This document shows positions 27,802-37,146 of a DNA stretch of 64,000 bases, piece by piece (the stretch's first letter is position 1; each line of letters opens with the position of its first letter). The translations under genes were made by a program, and so were the position numbers. The stretch is from Planctomycetota bacterium (lineage in GTDB: Bacteria > Planctomycetota > GCA-002687715): NCBI GenBank assembly GCA_002683135.1, contig NYSS01000034.1, positions 44,884 to 108,883 of the forward strand. The letters run 5' to 3'. A model generated the notes under the pieces. The model searched no databases. It saw only the letters and a list, made by a program, of their open reading frames with translations, and was not told the DNA's origin.

Positions 27802-30486
27802 CTACTGGGGGCAGTTGATCGGCGCGCTGTAGCCGAAGCTCACGATGTCGACCGTGGGCAGGCTGTTGGTGGGCAGGGTGCCGGTGCCCATCGTGTTCGG
27901 GGTGGGGATCTCCATGCGGATGCGGAAGCGCACGTACCGGTAGCCGTCGATCTGGTCGATGTTCGGACCCGTGACCCACGGAGAGATGTTGGAGAGATTG
28001 GGCGTTCCGCCGGCCAGGGCTTCGAAGGCGCCTTGATATTCGACGACGACGAGCACGGGGGATGGCGGGTTGGTGCCGACCGAGGTCTGCTCCATGACCG
28101 TCGCCGGATCGTAGTCCGGGTCGCCGTAGCCGGTGTCGAAGAAGATCGAGGTCGCGGTGCCGCCCACCGTCTGCGCGTCGAAGGGGAACTCCACGACGCT
28201 GATGTTGGCGCCGCCGGTACCGCCGCCCGAGGGCAGGAAGCTGGTGTTCGGGCCCGTCATGCCGGGCTGCTCGAATTGGTAGAGACCGAAGCCACCGGTG
28301 CCGCTGCTGTGGTCGCTGCACGTGTTGTTCGCGGCGCCGGGCTGCACGTTCATCTGAGCCGTGGGGGCGATGACCACGCTCAGGAAGCTCTGCAGCCAGA
28401 TTTCGCCGCCCGAGCCACCGGCGCCTGCGCCACCGAAGAAGAGGTTGCCCATGCCGCCGCTGCCGCCGTTGAAGAACAACTGTGCGCCAGAGTTGATGGT
28501 CACGGTGTCAACGGCAGAGACGCGGAAGCCGCCGCCGCCGCCCGCCCCGCCGCCGCCCTGGTCGTCATTTGTGGCGCCAGAGACTTCGTGGCGGTCACCA
28601 CCGCCACCGCCGCCCGAACCTGCGGATGCAACCATGATCGGGAGCACCATGGCGGGTGGAATCGGGGACGCCATCGAGATGCTCTGGTTCAACGGGGTGT
28701 TGTTGACGCAACCGGTAGCTGGTGACGAACGGGGCCGCCCGTCCTGGCCCTGCGCCCAAGCGGAGCCTCCGGCGCCGCCGAGACCACCCAGGTCACCCTG
28801 GACACCACCGGCGGGGAAGCGGAAGCCGCCGTCGCCGCCAACGCCGCCTCCGAACGTCTCGTTGGCGCCGAACGGCCCCGTGTTGGGCATGCCGTTTTCG
28901 GTCGGGCCGAATCCGGCTTCGCCCTTGAAGGTGCGCGCGGTGTAACCCGTCTGGGAAGCGCGGCCACCGCCACCGCCGCCGACGCCGCCGACGCCGGCCT
29001 TGACGACGGAGTTGGCGGCGTTGCCGCCGTTGTTGAACGCGCCGTTTCCAGGTCCCTGGTTCGGATTACCGAGTGGTGCAGTCGAGTTCATCCCGGCGTT
29101 GCCATCGATAGACCCGCTGATGTCGGCCAAGCCAAGGCAGCGAATGTGGATTCGGAACGGACCCTGCGCTCGGACCGTCGATCCGGCTTGGACGATGAAG
29201 TTGAGAACATCCCAATTGCCGTCGGCGAAGCCCGTCGTTGTGGGGGCGCCGGTGTCCAATGACTGGGGGCCCGGGGCGAGGTTCAGGTCACCGAAGCCCC
29301 CGCCTCCGGTGAGGTTGAACGGAAATGTGGAGTTGATGCTGCCGCTGCCGTCCCAGATCGCGATGCCCGTGACGGTGTCGCGGTTCGCGGTCGAGTCGAA
29401 CGTATCGGTGATCGGCGGCTGCGGGCAGAACGGTACGGGGATGGTCAGGAAAAACCGTTGGCCGCTCGGGGGCGAGCTCGGGCTACTCGGGTCGTAGAGG
29501 ACCACCGGGTTCTGACCGAAGTCCTTGATCTCGTTCGTAATCTGGATCTCGTACTGGACGTTGGCGAGCAGCTGCGAGGACGCGATGTAGTCGATGCGCG
29601 CCGTGTTCGGCCCCGCTTCCGGAGTGCCGGCCTGGTAGAACTGCACCGATCCCGGGACCTGCGCCTGAGAGGCGCTGTTGATCAACTTGTAGTTGGTCAG
29701 ATTGATCGCACCCGGAAACAAGGGCTCGCTGACGAAGACCGTGACCGTGTCGTTGGTTACGTTCGTCGGGTCGATGGCCGGAGGCGTCGGATCGTTGGTG
29801 TCGGGCGTCGTCGCCACGACAAACGGGGGGCCCGGAATCGGGTCCGTGAAGCACGCCTCCACGCCGCCGGCACCAGCCGGGTCACACGTCTGGAAAGCCG
29901 CCACCGCTTCGTTCGTCAGGCTCTCTCCAGCGACCGTCAGCACCTGGGTGCTGTTGCCGGCGCGCGGGATGAAGATGGTGTACGGAATGGCGCCACCCAG
30001 TCCGGCGGTTGTCGCCGGGTTCAACGGGTCGGTGGGGGGCGTCGGGAGGAACGTCACGAGGCGACCGTTGCCTGGCGGGAGGCTCGGCAAATCGGAGACG
30101 CCGAACGAGCCCGCCGCGGGCGTCGTAATCGTCCCATCCGTAGTCGTGATGTTGATCGTTCCGAGGGCGATGCCGCTCTGCGGCACGCTGCCCTGGTCCA
30201 CGTTCCCCGCGAACTCCATCTCGACGGCCACGTTGAGTGGAATTTCAGCAGGAGGGTTCGGCGGGCCGGCGCTTGAGGAACTGCTCCAAAGCTCAAGCGT
30301 CTCGAAGCCATTGGCTGTCGGTACGTTGAGCAGCCGGATCGCGACGATCAGGGGGTCTCCGTCGCCACCGCCACCGCCACCGCCACCGCTGCTGCCGGCG
30401 CCACCGCCGCCGCAGCCGCCCAGTCCCATGAATGCCACCGCGGCCATGGCCACGATGAGACCGGGGTACTTGCGCATGATCGTCAT
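27802..30486 (-). CDS. large glycine-rich secreted lipoprotein
   Basis: ORF 27802..30603; start MTIMRKYPGLIVAMAAVAFMGLGGCGGGG at 30486 with lipobox-like LGGC, poly-Gly linker, bacterial Ig-like stretch and a Gly-rich central domain. Confidence 0.8.
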   Translation of the reverse strand: MTIMRKYPGLIVAMAAVAFMGLGGCGGGGAGSSGGGGGGGGDGDPLIVAIRLLNVPTANGFETLELWSSSSSAGPPNPPAEIPLNVAVEMEFAGNVDQGSVPQSGIALGTINITTTDGTITTPAAGSFGVSDLPSLPPGNGRLVTFLPTPPTDPLNPATTAGLGGAIPYTIFIPRAGNSTQVLTVAGESLTNEAVAAFQTCDPAGAGGVEACFTDPIPGPPFVVATTPDTNDPTPPAIDPTNVTNDTVTVFVSEPLFPGAINLTNYKLINSASQAQVPGSVQFYQAGTPEAGPNTARIDYIASSQLLANVQYEIQITNEIKDFGQNPVVLYDPSSPSSPPSGQRFFLTIPVPFCPQPPITDTFDSTANRDTVTGIAIWDGSGSINSTFPFNLTGGGGFGDLNLAPGPQSLDTGAPTTTGFADGNWDVLNFIVQAGSTVRAQGPFRIHIRCLGLADISGSIDGNAGMNSTAPLGNPNQGPGNGAFNNGGNAANSVVKAGVGGVGGGGGGRASQTGYTARTFKGEAGFGPTENGMPNTGPFGANETFGGGVGGDGGFRFPAGGVQGDLGGLGGAGGSAWAQGQDGRPRSSPATGCVNNTPLNQSISMASPIPPAMVLPIMVASAGSGGGGGGDRHEVSGATNDDQGGGGAGGGGGFRVSAVDTVTINSGAQLFFNGGSGGMGNLFFGGAGAGGSGGEIWLQSFLSVVIAPTAQMNVQPGAANNTCSDHSSGTGGFGLYQFEQPGMTGPNTSFLPSGGGTGGANISVVEFPFDAQTVGGTATSIFFDTGYGDPDYDPATVMEQTSVGTNPPSPVLVVVEYQGAFEALAGGTPNLSNISPWVTGPNIDQIDGYRYVRFRIRMEIPTPNTMGTGTLPTNSLPTVDIVSFGYSAPINCPQ

Positions 30487-30850
30487 TCCCGCGAACTCCT
30501 TGTTGACAGAGGAGGTTGACCGCCGATTCCTGTCCAGCTTCGAGATCGGGAAGCGTTTTCCCGTGCCCGAAGGGGGAACGAATCGCAAACGGGATGCCAC
30601 CATCCTCGCTCTCAGAGGGCTCTCTCGAACCCCTTGTTATGCATTAGCTTAGGGAGCACTGTGCAGCCGTGCTGTACCGCACGCCGTCAAAGGGTGCGAA
30701 GACGCACGAACCAGTCCATACCTGTGTGCTATCCAGACCACCCCGCTTCCATCAGGCGGGAGGCGACGGGGATTGTAGGAGGCACCGGAAACGTGGTCAA
30801 CGTCACACTTGGGGGTGGTCGCTGGCAGGGCTAATGTCGGCCCTTCCCTC

Positions 30851-31579
30851 ATGGACCCCCATGTCGATAACTCCTTGCGGATTGACCCCGCCCAAAACCG
30901 CTCCGGCCGGCAGGCCGTGGCGTTTGATCACGTTCCGTCCGACTGCGAGGCGCCGCTCAGAGCGTGTTGCGAGCGTGCTGGGTGCCGGTTGTTTGGGTCC
31001 GCTGACGGGTCCGCTGGCGCATTCGTGGTTCTCGGTGATCCGGAAGCTCTGGCGGCTCTGACGGAGTTGGTCGCCCCGCTGCAGGGCCTCAAGGGCGTCA
31101 AGCGGGCCCTGGCGGAGCAACTGGGCGATGGTGTCGCCCCCGTCGTATCACCGCCAATGGACGCGGACCTCTACAGGAAGCGGGAGGTCTGCGAGGGAGA
31201 GGCTGTGCGGCCGGGCACGACCCTGCTGGTCACCAGGGAATTCAGCTTCGACGCGGCCCACAACCTGCCACGCTACGAGGGGAAGTGCGAGCGGCTCCAC
31301 GGGCACAGCTACCGGCTTCGGGTGACGGTCCAGGCTCCCCTGGATGCGTGGAGTGGCCTCTGCTTCGACTTCCACGACATCAAGAAGATGGTGAATGAGC
31401 GGGTCGTGAAGGTCCTGGATCACCAGTACTTGAACGAGTTTCTTCCCAACCCCAGCGCCGAACATCTCGCCGTCTGGGCGTGGGAGCGCCTGGAAGCTCT
31501 TCCGCTCCACGAGATCCAGGTCTGGGAAACCCCGACGAGCTTCGTCACCTACCACGGTCCGCCGTCGGCGGACGGTTGA
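30851..31579 (+). CDS. queD: 6-carboxy-tetrahydropterin synthase (QueD/PTPS) with N-terminal extension
   Basis: FSFDAAHNL, GKCERLHGHSYRL (Cys plus HGH), FDFHDIKKMV, VLDHQYLNEF, NPSAEHLA, VWETPTSFVTY. ORF 30809..31579; likely start ATG 30851. Confidence 0.82.
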   Translation: MDPHVDNSLRIDPAQNRSGRQAVAFDHVPSDCEAPLRACCERAGCRLFGSADGSAGAFVVLGDPEALAALTELVAPLQGLKGVKRALAEQLGDGVAPVVSPPMDADLYRKREVCEGEAVRPGTTLLVTREFSFDAAHNLPRYEGKCERLHGHSYRLRVTVQAPLDAWSGLCFDFHDIKKMVNERVVKVLDHQYLNEFLPNPSAEHLAVWAWERLEALPLHEIQVWETPTSFVTYHGPPSADG

Positions 31580-31616
31580 CGGGTCCCCGCAGCCCTCTAG
31601 GGTGGGGAGGCCGCTC

Positions 31617-34181
31617 ATGACCACCCCGATGATGAAGCAGTTCCATGCCGCGAAGCGAGAGCACCCGGACGGCCTGCTCTTTTTCCGCATGGGCGATTTC
31701 TTCGAGCTGTTTGGAGCAGACGCTGTCGAGGCGTCCGAGGTCCTGAACCTGACGCTCACGTCGCGTGAGAAGGGGGAGGGGGCTTTGCCCATGGCCGGCG
31801 TTCCGGTTCGCAGCGTCGACGGCTACATCAATCGCTTGATTCGACTGGGCCGCAAGGTCGTCGTCTGCGATCAGGTGCAGGACCCATCGGAAGCGACGGG
31901 CATCGTCGACCGTGCCGTCACCCGAGTGGTGACGCCGGGGACGGTGCTCGAAGAGGAGGGGCTCCTCGAGACAGAGAACAACTTCCTGTGCGCGGTCCTG
32001 CTGTCGAACGATGTGGCGGGGCTGGCGTACGCCGATGTCTCGACCGGGACGTTCCTCCTCGAGGAGGTCCCCAGCGATCGGATCGTCGAGGGGGTGTTGC
32101 AGGTGGATCCGGCGGAGTGCCTCCTCCCGGAGTCGGGTCTGGACGCGGGTAGCCCGTACGCGGCGCTGCGTAAGCGGGTCGACCTTCCGGTCTCGACGTT
32201 GCCGGATTGGCGGTTCGACCGCGACGAGGCGGAGCGGTTGCTCAAGGACCACTTCAAGGTTGCGCGTCTTGACGGGTTCGGTGTCGGCGACCTCGGCCCT
32301 GCCGTCGGCGCGGCGGGCGCGGTCTTGCAGTACCTCGTGGATACACAGAAGGCATCGCTCGGGCACCTGACGCGGATGCGGCGCGTACGTCGCGACCGGT
32401 CGATGGTGCTCGACGGGACGACCCGCGCGTCGCTCGAGCTCGTGCGCACCCTCAAGGACGGCGCGCGGAAGGGCAGCTTGATCTGGGTCCTCGACCGGAC
32501 CCACTCCGCCATGGGCGCGCGGTTGCTGCGGGACTGGGTCCTCGAGCCACTGCGCGACGTCGAGGAGATCCGCGCGCGACAGGATGGTGTCCAGGAATTG
32601 CATGACGAGGAGCAGCTTCGCGAAGACCTGCGCTCATTGCTGAAGCGGGTGCAGGACATGGAGCGCTTGCTGGCACGGCTGTCGACCGGTCGCGCCTCCG
32701 CGCGGGAGCTCGTCGGGCTGCGCTCAAGCCTGCGTGTCCTGCCCGACCTGAAGGGGCTGCTCGCCGATAGCGACAGCGTCCCGCTCAGGGACGTGGTCGA
32801 GCAGACACCGGATCTGTCTGACCTCACCGACCTCCTGGAGCGGGCGTTGCAGGAGGAGGTGCCGCCCACGGTTCGCGAGGGAGGCATGATCCGAACCGGG
32901 TTCGACCCCGAGCTGGATGAGCTGCTCGAGATCGGCAGCAAGAACAAGTCGTGGATCGCGAACTTCCAGGTGGCGGAGCAGGAGCGCACCGGTATCCCGA
33001 ACCTGAAGATCGGGTTCAACAAGGTGTTCGGGTACTACATCGAGATCACTCACGCGAATACGACCCGCGTGCCGACGGAATATGTCCGCAAGCAGACGCT
33101 GAAGAACGCCGAGCGCTACATCACGTCTGAGTTGAAGGAGTACGAGGAGAGGGTCCTCGGCGCCGAGGAGAAGATCAAGGACCGGGAGCACGAGCATTTC
33201 CTGCGCCTCCGGGAGGCCGTCTGCGAACGCCTGCTCGACGTTCAGGCGGCTTCGGACGCGATCGCGCGGCTCGACGCAATCCAGTCTCTCGCCCAGGTCG
33301 CTCGCGAGAATCGATACGTGCGTCCGGTGGTGGATGACTCGCGCGACATAGAGGTGACGGAAGGGCGGCACCCGGTGCTCGATCAGATGGTCGGCGATGA
33401 GCCGTTCGTTCCCAATGACCTGCGCTTGCTGGATGGGGAACGAGAGTTGGCGCTCATCACCGGCCCGAACATGGCTGGTAAGTCCACGTACATCCGTCAG
33501 GCCGCCCTGCTCGTGATCATGGCGCAGGCGGGTTCATTCGTCCCGGCTAACACCGCGCGGATCGGCATGGTGGATCGCGTCTTCACCCGCGTTGGTGCCT
33601 CTGACGAGCTCCAGCGGGGGAACTCCACGTTCATGGTGGAGATGATCGAGACCGCAGAGATCATGAACAACGCGACGGATAAGAGCCTGGTGATCCTGGA
33701 TGAGGTGGGTCGGGGGACCTCCACGTTCGACGGGCTGGCGATCGCCTGGGCGATCACCGAGTTCCTGGCGAAGGAGGTCAAGAGTCGGACCTTGTTCGCG
33801 ACGCACTACCACCAGCTCCTCGAGCTGTCCGAGGGGCTGGCGAACGCCTGCAACCTGCACGTGGCGGTCCGAGAGTGGGGGGAGGAGATCGTCTTCCTTC
33901 ACAAGATCGTCGAGGGCGGCACCGATCGCTCCTACGGTATCCACGTGGCGCGCCTCGCCGGGCTGCCGAAGGACGTGCTCACGCGCGCGGCGCAGATCCT
34001 GGACGAGGTCGAGGCCGAGCACGCCAGCTCCCCTGCTTCGGCATCGACGGGAGAACAGCTCGCCCTGTTCACCGAGACGGACGACCGGCTGCGGGACGCG
34101 GTGCGCAAGGCTGACCTGGACGACCTGAGTCCCCGCGCCGCGCTGGAACTCCTGTACGAGCTGAAACGCCTCGTCAAGTGA
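31617..34181 (+). CDS. mutS: DNA mismatch repair protein MutS
   Basis: MKQFHAAKREHPDGLLFFRMGDFFELFG, TGPNMAGKSTYIRQ (Walker A), STFMVEMIETAEI, LVILDEVGRGTSTFDGLAIAWA. Confidence 0.97.
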   Translation: MTTPMMKQFHAAKREHPDGLLFFRMGDFFELFGADAVEASEVLNLTLTSREKGEGALPMAGVPVRSVDGYINRLIRLGRKVVVCDQVQDPSEATGIVDRAVTRVVTPGTVLEEEGLLETENNFLCAVLLSNDVAGLAYADVSTGTFLLEEVPSDRIVEGVLQVDPAECLLPESGLDAGSPYAALRKRVDLPVSTLPDWRFDRDEAERLLKDHFKVARLDGFGVGDLGPAVGAAGAVLQYLVDTQKASLGHLTRMRRVRRDRSMVLDGTTRASLELVRTLKDGARKGSLIWVLDRTHSAMGARLLRDWVLEPLRDVEEIRARQDGVQELHDEEQLREDLRSLLKRVQDMERLLARLSTGRASARELVGLRSSLRVLPDLKGLLADSDSVPLRDVVEQTPDLSDLTDLLERALQEEVPPTVREGGMIRTGFDPELDELLEIGSKNKSWIANFQVAEQERTGIPNLKIGFNKVFGYYIEITHANTTRVPTEYVRKQTLKNAERYITSELKEYEERVLGAEEKIKDREHEHFLRLREAVCERLLDVQAASDAIARLDAIQSLAQVARENRYVRPVVDDSRDIEVTEGRHPVLDQMVGDEPFVPNDLRLLDGERELALITGPNMAGKSTYIRQAALLVIMAQAGSFVPANTARIGMVDRVFTRVGASDELQRGNSTFMVEMIETAEIMNNATDKSLVILDEVGRGTSTFDGLAIAWAITEFLAKEVKSRTLFATHYHQLLELSEGLANACNLHVAVREWGEEIVFLHKIVEGGTDRSYGIHVARLAGLPKDVLTRAAQILDEVEAEHASSPASASTGEQLALFTETDDRLRDAVRKADLDDLSPRAALELLYELKRLVK

Positions 34182-34621
34182 GCGCGGTCGACGCCGCGCG
34201 ATCCATGGACCGGGTGCTCATCACCGCGACGGCCGCGTTCGTCGAGAGCGATGGGACCGAATTGCCGTCGGTGGAGCAGACCGGGACCGGGGATCGTCTG
34301 CGAGAATTGGTCGGGCATCTCCCGGTGGATCAGCGCCGCCTGCTGCGTCTCGGGGTCAGTGTGCTGCAGGTCATCTCCATGCTGCGGCATGGGCGCCGGT
34401 TCGACCGCCTGTCCATCGAGCGTGCGCGGTCCTTGCTGCGGTGGCTCGAGCGCGCTCCGTGGAAGGCGCTTCGTCGCCTGCACCGCTCCCTCAAGATGCT
34501 CTGCCAGTACGCGTACTTCGCCGGAGAGGAGACGTGGTCGGGGTGCGGGTACGGCGGTCCGTGGATCGGGCGCATCGAAGTCGCGGCGGACCCACCCCCC
34601 GACATCGGAGACCTGGCGTGA
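34178..34621 (+). CDS. probable small subunit of the adjacent GMC oxidoreductase
   Basis: GTG start overlaps the mutS stop (GTGA). C-terminal GCGYGGPWIG resembles small/C-terminal partners of GMC dehydrogenases. Overlaps the next gene by GTGA. Confidence 0.6.
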   Translation: MSAVDAARSMDRVLITATAAFVESDGTELPSVEQTGTGDRLRELVGHLPVDQRRLLRLGVSVLQVISMLRHGRRFDRLSIERARSLLRWLERAPWKALRRLHRSLKMLCQYAYFAGEETWSGCGYGGPWIGRIEVAADPPPDIGDLA

Positions 34622-36069
34622 CGCGGGAGCTGAGCTGCGAGATCTGCGTGATCGGTTCTGGAGCCGGCGGCTCGGCCGCGGCCGCGACGCTGGCCGCGGC
34701 CGGATCGGACGTCGTCCTCCTGGAGGCTGGACCCCATCACGTGCCGAGCACATTCGACCAGCGAGAGGCGACGATGATGCCGCGGCTGTTCGCCGACGCG
34801 GGTTTAGCCGCGACGCGGGACCAGTCCATCCCCGTCATGTCCGGCCGCGGACTCGGCGGGTCCACGGTCCACAACACCGGCCTCGCGGTGCCGGCGCCTC
34901 GAGCCGTGCTCGAGAACTGGGCCGCGCGAGGCGGGCTACCCGTCAGCGTCGACGCGTTTGAGGCTGCCCAGGAAGAGGTCCTGAGGCGTCTGGGTGCGCG
35001 CGTCGTGGACAACGACGAAATCAACGCAAACAATCAGGTGCTCGCCGCCGGCGCGAAAGATAGGGGATTGGACTTCGTGGTCGCGCGGCACAACCGAGAT
35101 CGCTGCTCCGGCTGTGGTTACTGCATGATCGGCTGTGCCTACAACAAGAAACGCAACGCCCTGTTCGCCTGGCTCGAGGGAGGGGTGACGGATGGGCTGC
35201 GAATCGTCGTGGACGCGCCGGTCGACCGGATCATCGATCGCGCCGATGGCGCGATCGTGCGCGGGCGCGATCTGGAGGTGCGAGCGAAGGAGGTCGTCGT
35301 GGCGGCGTCAGCCTTGCGAACACCGGTCCTGCTGCGGCGTTCGGGGTTCCGGTCGCGGGCGATCGGCGGCAACTTGCGGCTGCATCCCTTCGCGCCAGTG
35401 GCGGCGCTGTTCGATCATCGGATCGCGGCGTGGCGAGGCGTTCCCCAGTCCGTCCTCGTCACCGGCGGCGCGCGGTTCCTCCAGGGCGGTCGCGGCGGTT
35501 GGATCCTCATGGCGGGGGCCGCGGGCCCCGCCGCGACGGCCGCGTTTGTCCCGGGCCATGGCCGGGACGTGGCCGGCCTCATGGCACGCTATGGGCACCT
35601 GGCGTTCGCGGGCGTGTTGCTCCACGACGAGGGGCATGGTTCGGTGCGCGCGCGCAAGGACGGTCGCCCCGAGATCCGGTCATGGCCACGTGGTGACGAT
35701 CGGGTGGGGCTGGTCGAGGGCATCCGGGCTCTCGCTGAGCTCTACTTCGCCGCCGGGGCGCGAGAGGTATTCCTCCCGTTCACCCGACGACCGCGTGTGG
35801 GTTCGGCGTCCGAGCTTGACGGGCTCGAACGGCTGCCGTTTCGCCCCTACGACGTCACGTTGAGTTCGGTGCACCCACAGGCCAGCGTGCCCATGGGCGC
35901 GGGGCGAGATGCGGCGGTGCGCCCGGACGGCCGCCTTCGCGGTGCACGCCGCGTGCGCGTCGCCGACGGCTCCCTCTTTCCGGGGTCGGTCGGCGTGCCC
36001 CCCCAGGTGGCGATCATGACCTACGGGATGTTGGTGGGCCAGGTCATGGCGGCGGAGCCCTCCCGATGA
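34618..36069 (+). CDS. GMC-family FAD oxidoreductase
   Basis: CEICVIGSGAGGSAAAATLAAAGSDVVLLEAG (FAD), GRGLGGSTVHNTGLAV, CSGCGYCMIGCAYNKKRNAL, C-terminal GSVGVPPQVAIMTYGMLVG. Likely GTG start 34618 within ORF 34441..36069. Confidence 0.88.
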   Translation: MTRELSCEICVIGSGAGGSAAAATLAAAGSDVVLLEAGPHHVPSTFDQREATMMPRLFADAGLAATRDQSIPVMSGRGLGGSTVHNTGLAVPAPRAVLENWAARGGLPVSVDAFEAAQEEVLRRLGARVVDNDEINANNQVLAAGAKDRGLDFVVARHNRDRCSGCGYCMIGCAYNKKRNALFAWLEGGVTDGLRIVVDAPVDRIIDRADGAIVRGRDLEVRAKEVVVAASALRTPVLLRRSGFRSRAIGGNLRLHPFAPVAALFDHRIAAWRGVPQSVLVTGGARFLQGGRGGWILMAGAAGPAATAAFVPGHGRDVAGLMARYGHLAFAGVLLHDEGHGSVRARKDGRPEIRSWPRGDDRVGLVEGIRALAELYFAAGAREVFLPFTRRPRVGSASELDGLERLPFRPYDVTLSSVHPQASVPMGAGRDAAVRPDGRLRGARRVRVADGSLFPGSVGVPPQVAIMTYGMLVGQVMAAEPSR

Positions 36070-36479
36070 CCGGTCGAGCCCTTTCCTCGACAGAGCGCCG
36101 TTGGCAAGCGGTGCACATTCTGATCCTCCTCGTGCCGTGGATCGTCGGCGCTGCGATGGACGCGGACCCGCAGCGAGCGACCCTGTTCGGCGTCGAGGCG
36201 CCGGCGTGTCCGAGCCGCTTGGTGACCGAGTACGGTTGTCCGGGGTGCGGATTGACGCGCGCCGTCGTACTCACGGTGCACGGCGAGCTTGCTGCTGGAT
36301 TCCGCGTACATCCGGGGGGCGGAGCCATTCTCCTGTTGTGCTTACTGGGCGTTCTTGTTCGCGGTGATATCCTCTCCCGCGGTCGTATGAAGCCCTTGCA
36401 CGCTCGCTTGCTTCGAGCAGGGCAGGCGGTGTTCGCGGGCGCGGTGCTCGCGGGCTGGGTGGTGCGCTTCTTTGCTTGA
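36066..36479 (+). CDS. DUF2752-like membrane protein
   Basis: YGCPGCGLTRAVVLTVHGEL motif, hydrophobic segments; ATGA overlap with the upstream gene. Confidence 0.8.
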   Translation: MTGRALSSTERRWQAVHILILLVPWIVGAAMDADPQRATLFGVEAPACPSRLVTEYGCPGCGLTRAVVLTVHGELAAGFRVHPGGGAILLLCLLGVLVRGDILSRGRMKPLHARLLRAGQAVFAGAVLAGWVVRFFA

Positions 36480-36486
36480 GTAGCCG

Positions 36487-37146
36487 ATGATCTTCGAGTC
36501 CCTCGCAATAGAACTCGTGCTCCGCGTGGTTTTCGGAGTTCTCTGCGCCGTGGTCGCGTCAGGCCGCGGTCGGAGCGGTGTTGCGTGGTTCTTTCTCGGC
36601 TTCTTCCTCGGCTGCGTGGGGCTCATCGTCCTGCTGGTCATCCCTGACCTCCGTCTTGAGCAGGAGCGCCGCTCGAAGCTCTTGAACCAGAACCGTCGGC
36701 TCCGGGAGCAGGTCCGTAAGGATCGCATGGTCGCCGACGCGCGCTCCGGCGAGCAGGACCGGCGCCTGCAGGCGCACGACCGCGCGCTCGGGATCGACAC
36801 GGCGCCGCCGCGGCCGGAGTTTCTCGAGGGCGCGCCGTCCCAGCCGCAATGGCAGGTGACCGGTCCCTCGGTCGCGCCGGCGGATTCGACCGCCCAGCCG
36901 TCGTCTGGGCAGGCCGGGCGAAGCGAAGCCGCTCCTGGTACCAGCACACCCTCAGACCACGAGGACCGCGCGTGGTATTTCGCCGATCACCAAGGGCGTC
37001 AGGGGCCGGTGAGCCTGACGATTCTTCGCACGTTGTGGGCGCAAGGGGTGGTGACCGGGCAGACCTACGTTTGGGCTGAGGGGATGGGGGACTGGGCATC
37101 GATCGCGCAGGTCGCCGGACTCGAGGACATGTTGGATGTCGCTTGA
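36487..37146 (+). CDS. membrane protein with C-terminal GYF_2-type domain
   Basis: N-terminal TM segments, coiled region, C-terminal AWYFADHQGRQGPVSLTILRTLWAQGVVTGQTYVWAEGMGDWASIAQV. Confidence 0.75.
   Translation: MIFESLAIELVLRVVFGVLCAVVASGRGRSGVAWFFLGFFLGCVGLIVLLVIPDLRLEQERRSKLLNQNRRLREQVRKDRMVADARSGEQDRRLQAHDRALGIDTAPPRPEFLEGAPSQPQWQVTGPSVAPADSTAQPSSGQAGRSEAAPGTSTPSDHEDRAWYFADHQGRQGPVSLTILRTLWAQGVVTGQTYVWAEGMGDWASIAQVAGLEDMLDVA

Noticed and set aside
30360-30420. Possible microsatellite or CRISPR-like repeat (accgccaccgcc)
   Set aside because: It is coding DNA for a poly-Gly linker; there are no spacers and no repeat-spacer periodicity.
31545-33022. Large minus-strand ORFs opposite mutS
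   Set aside because: Composition artefact of high GC; mutS is unambiguous on the plus strand.
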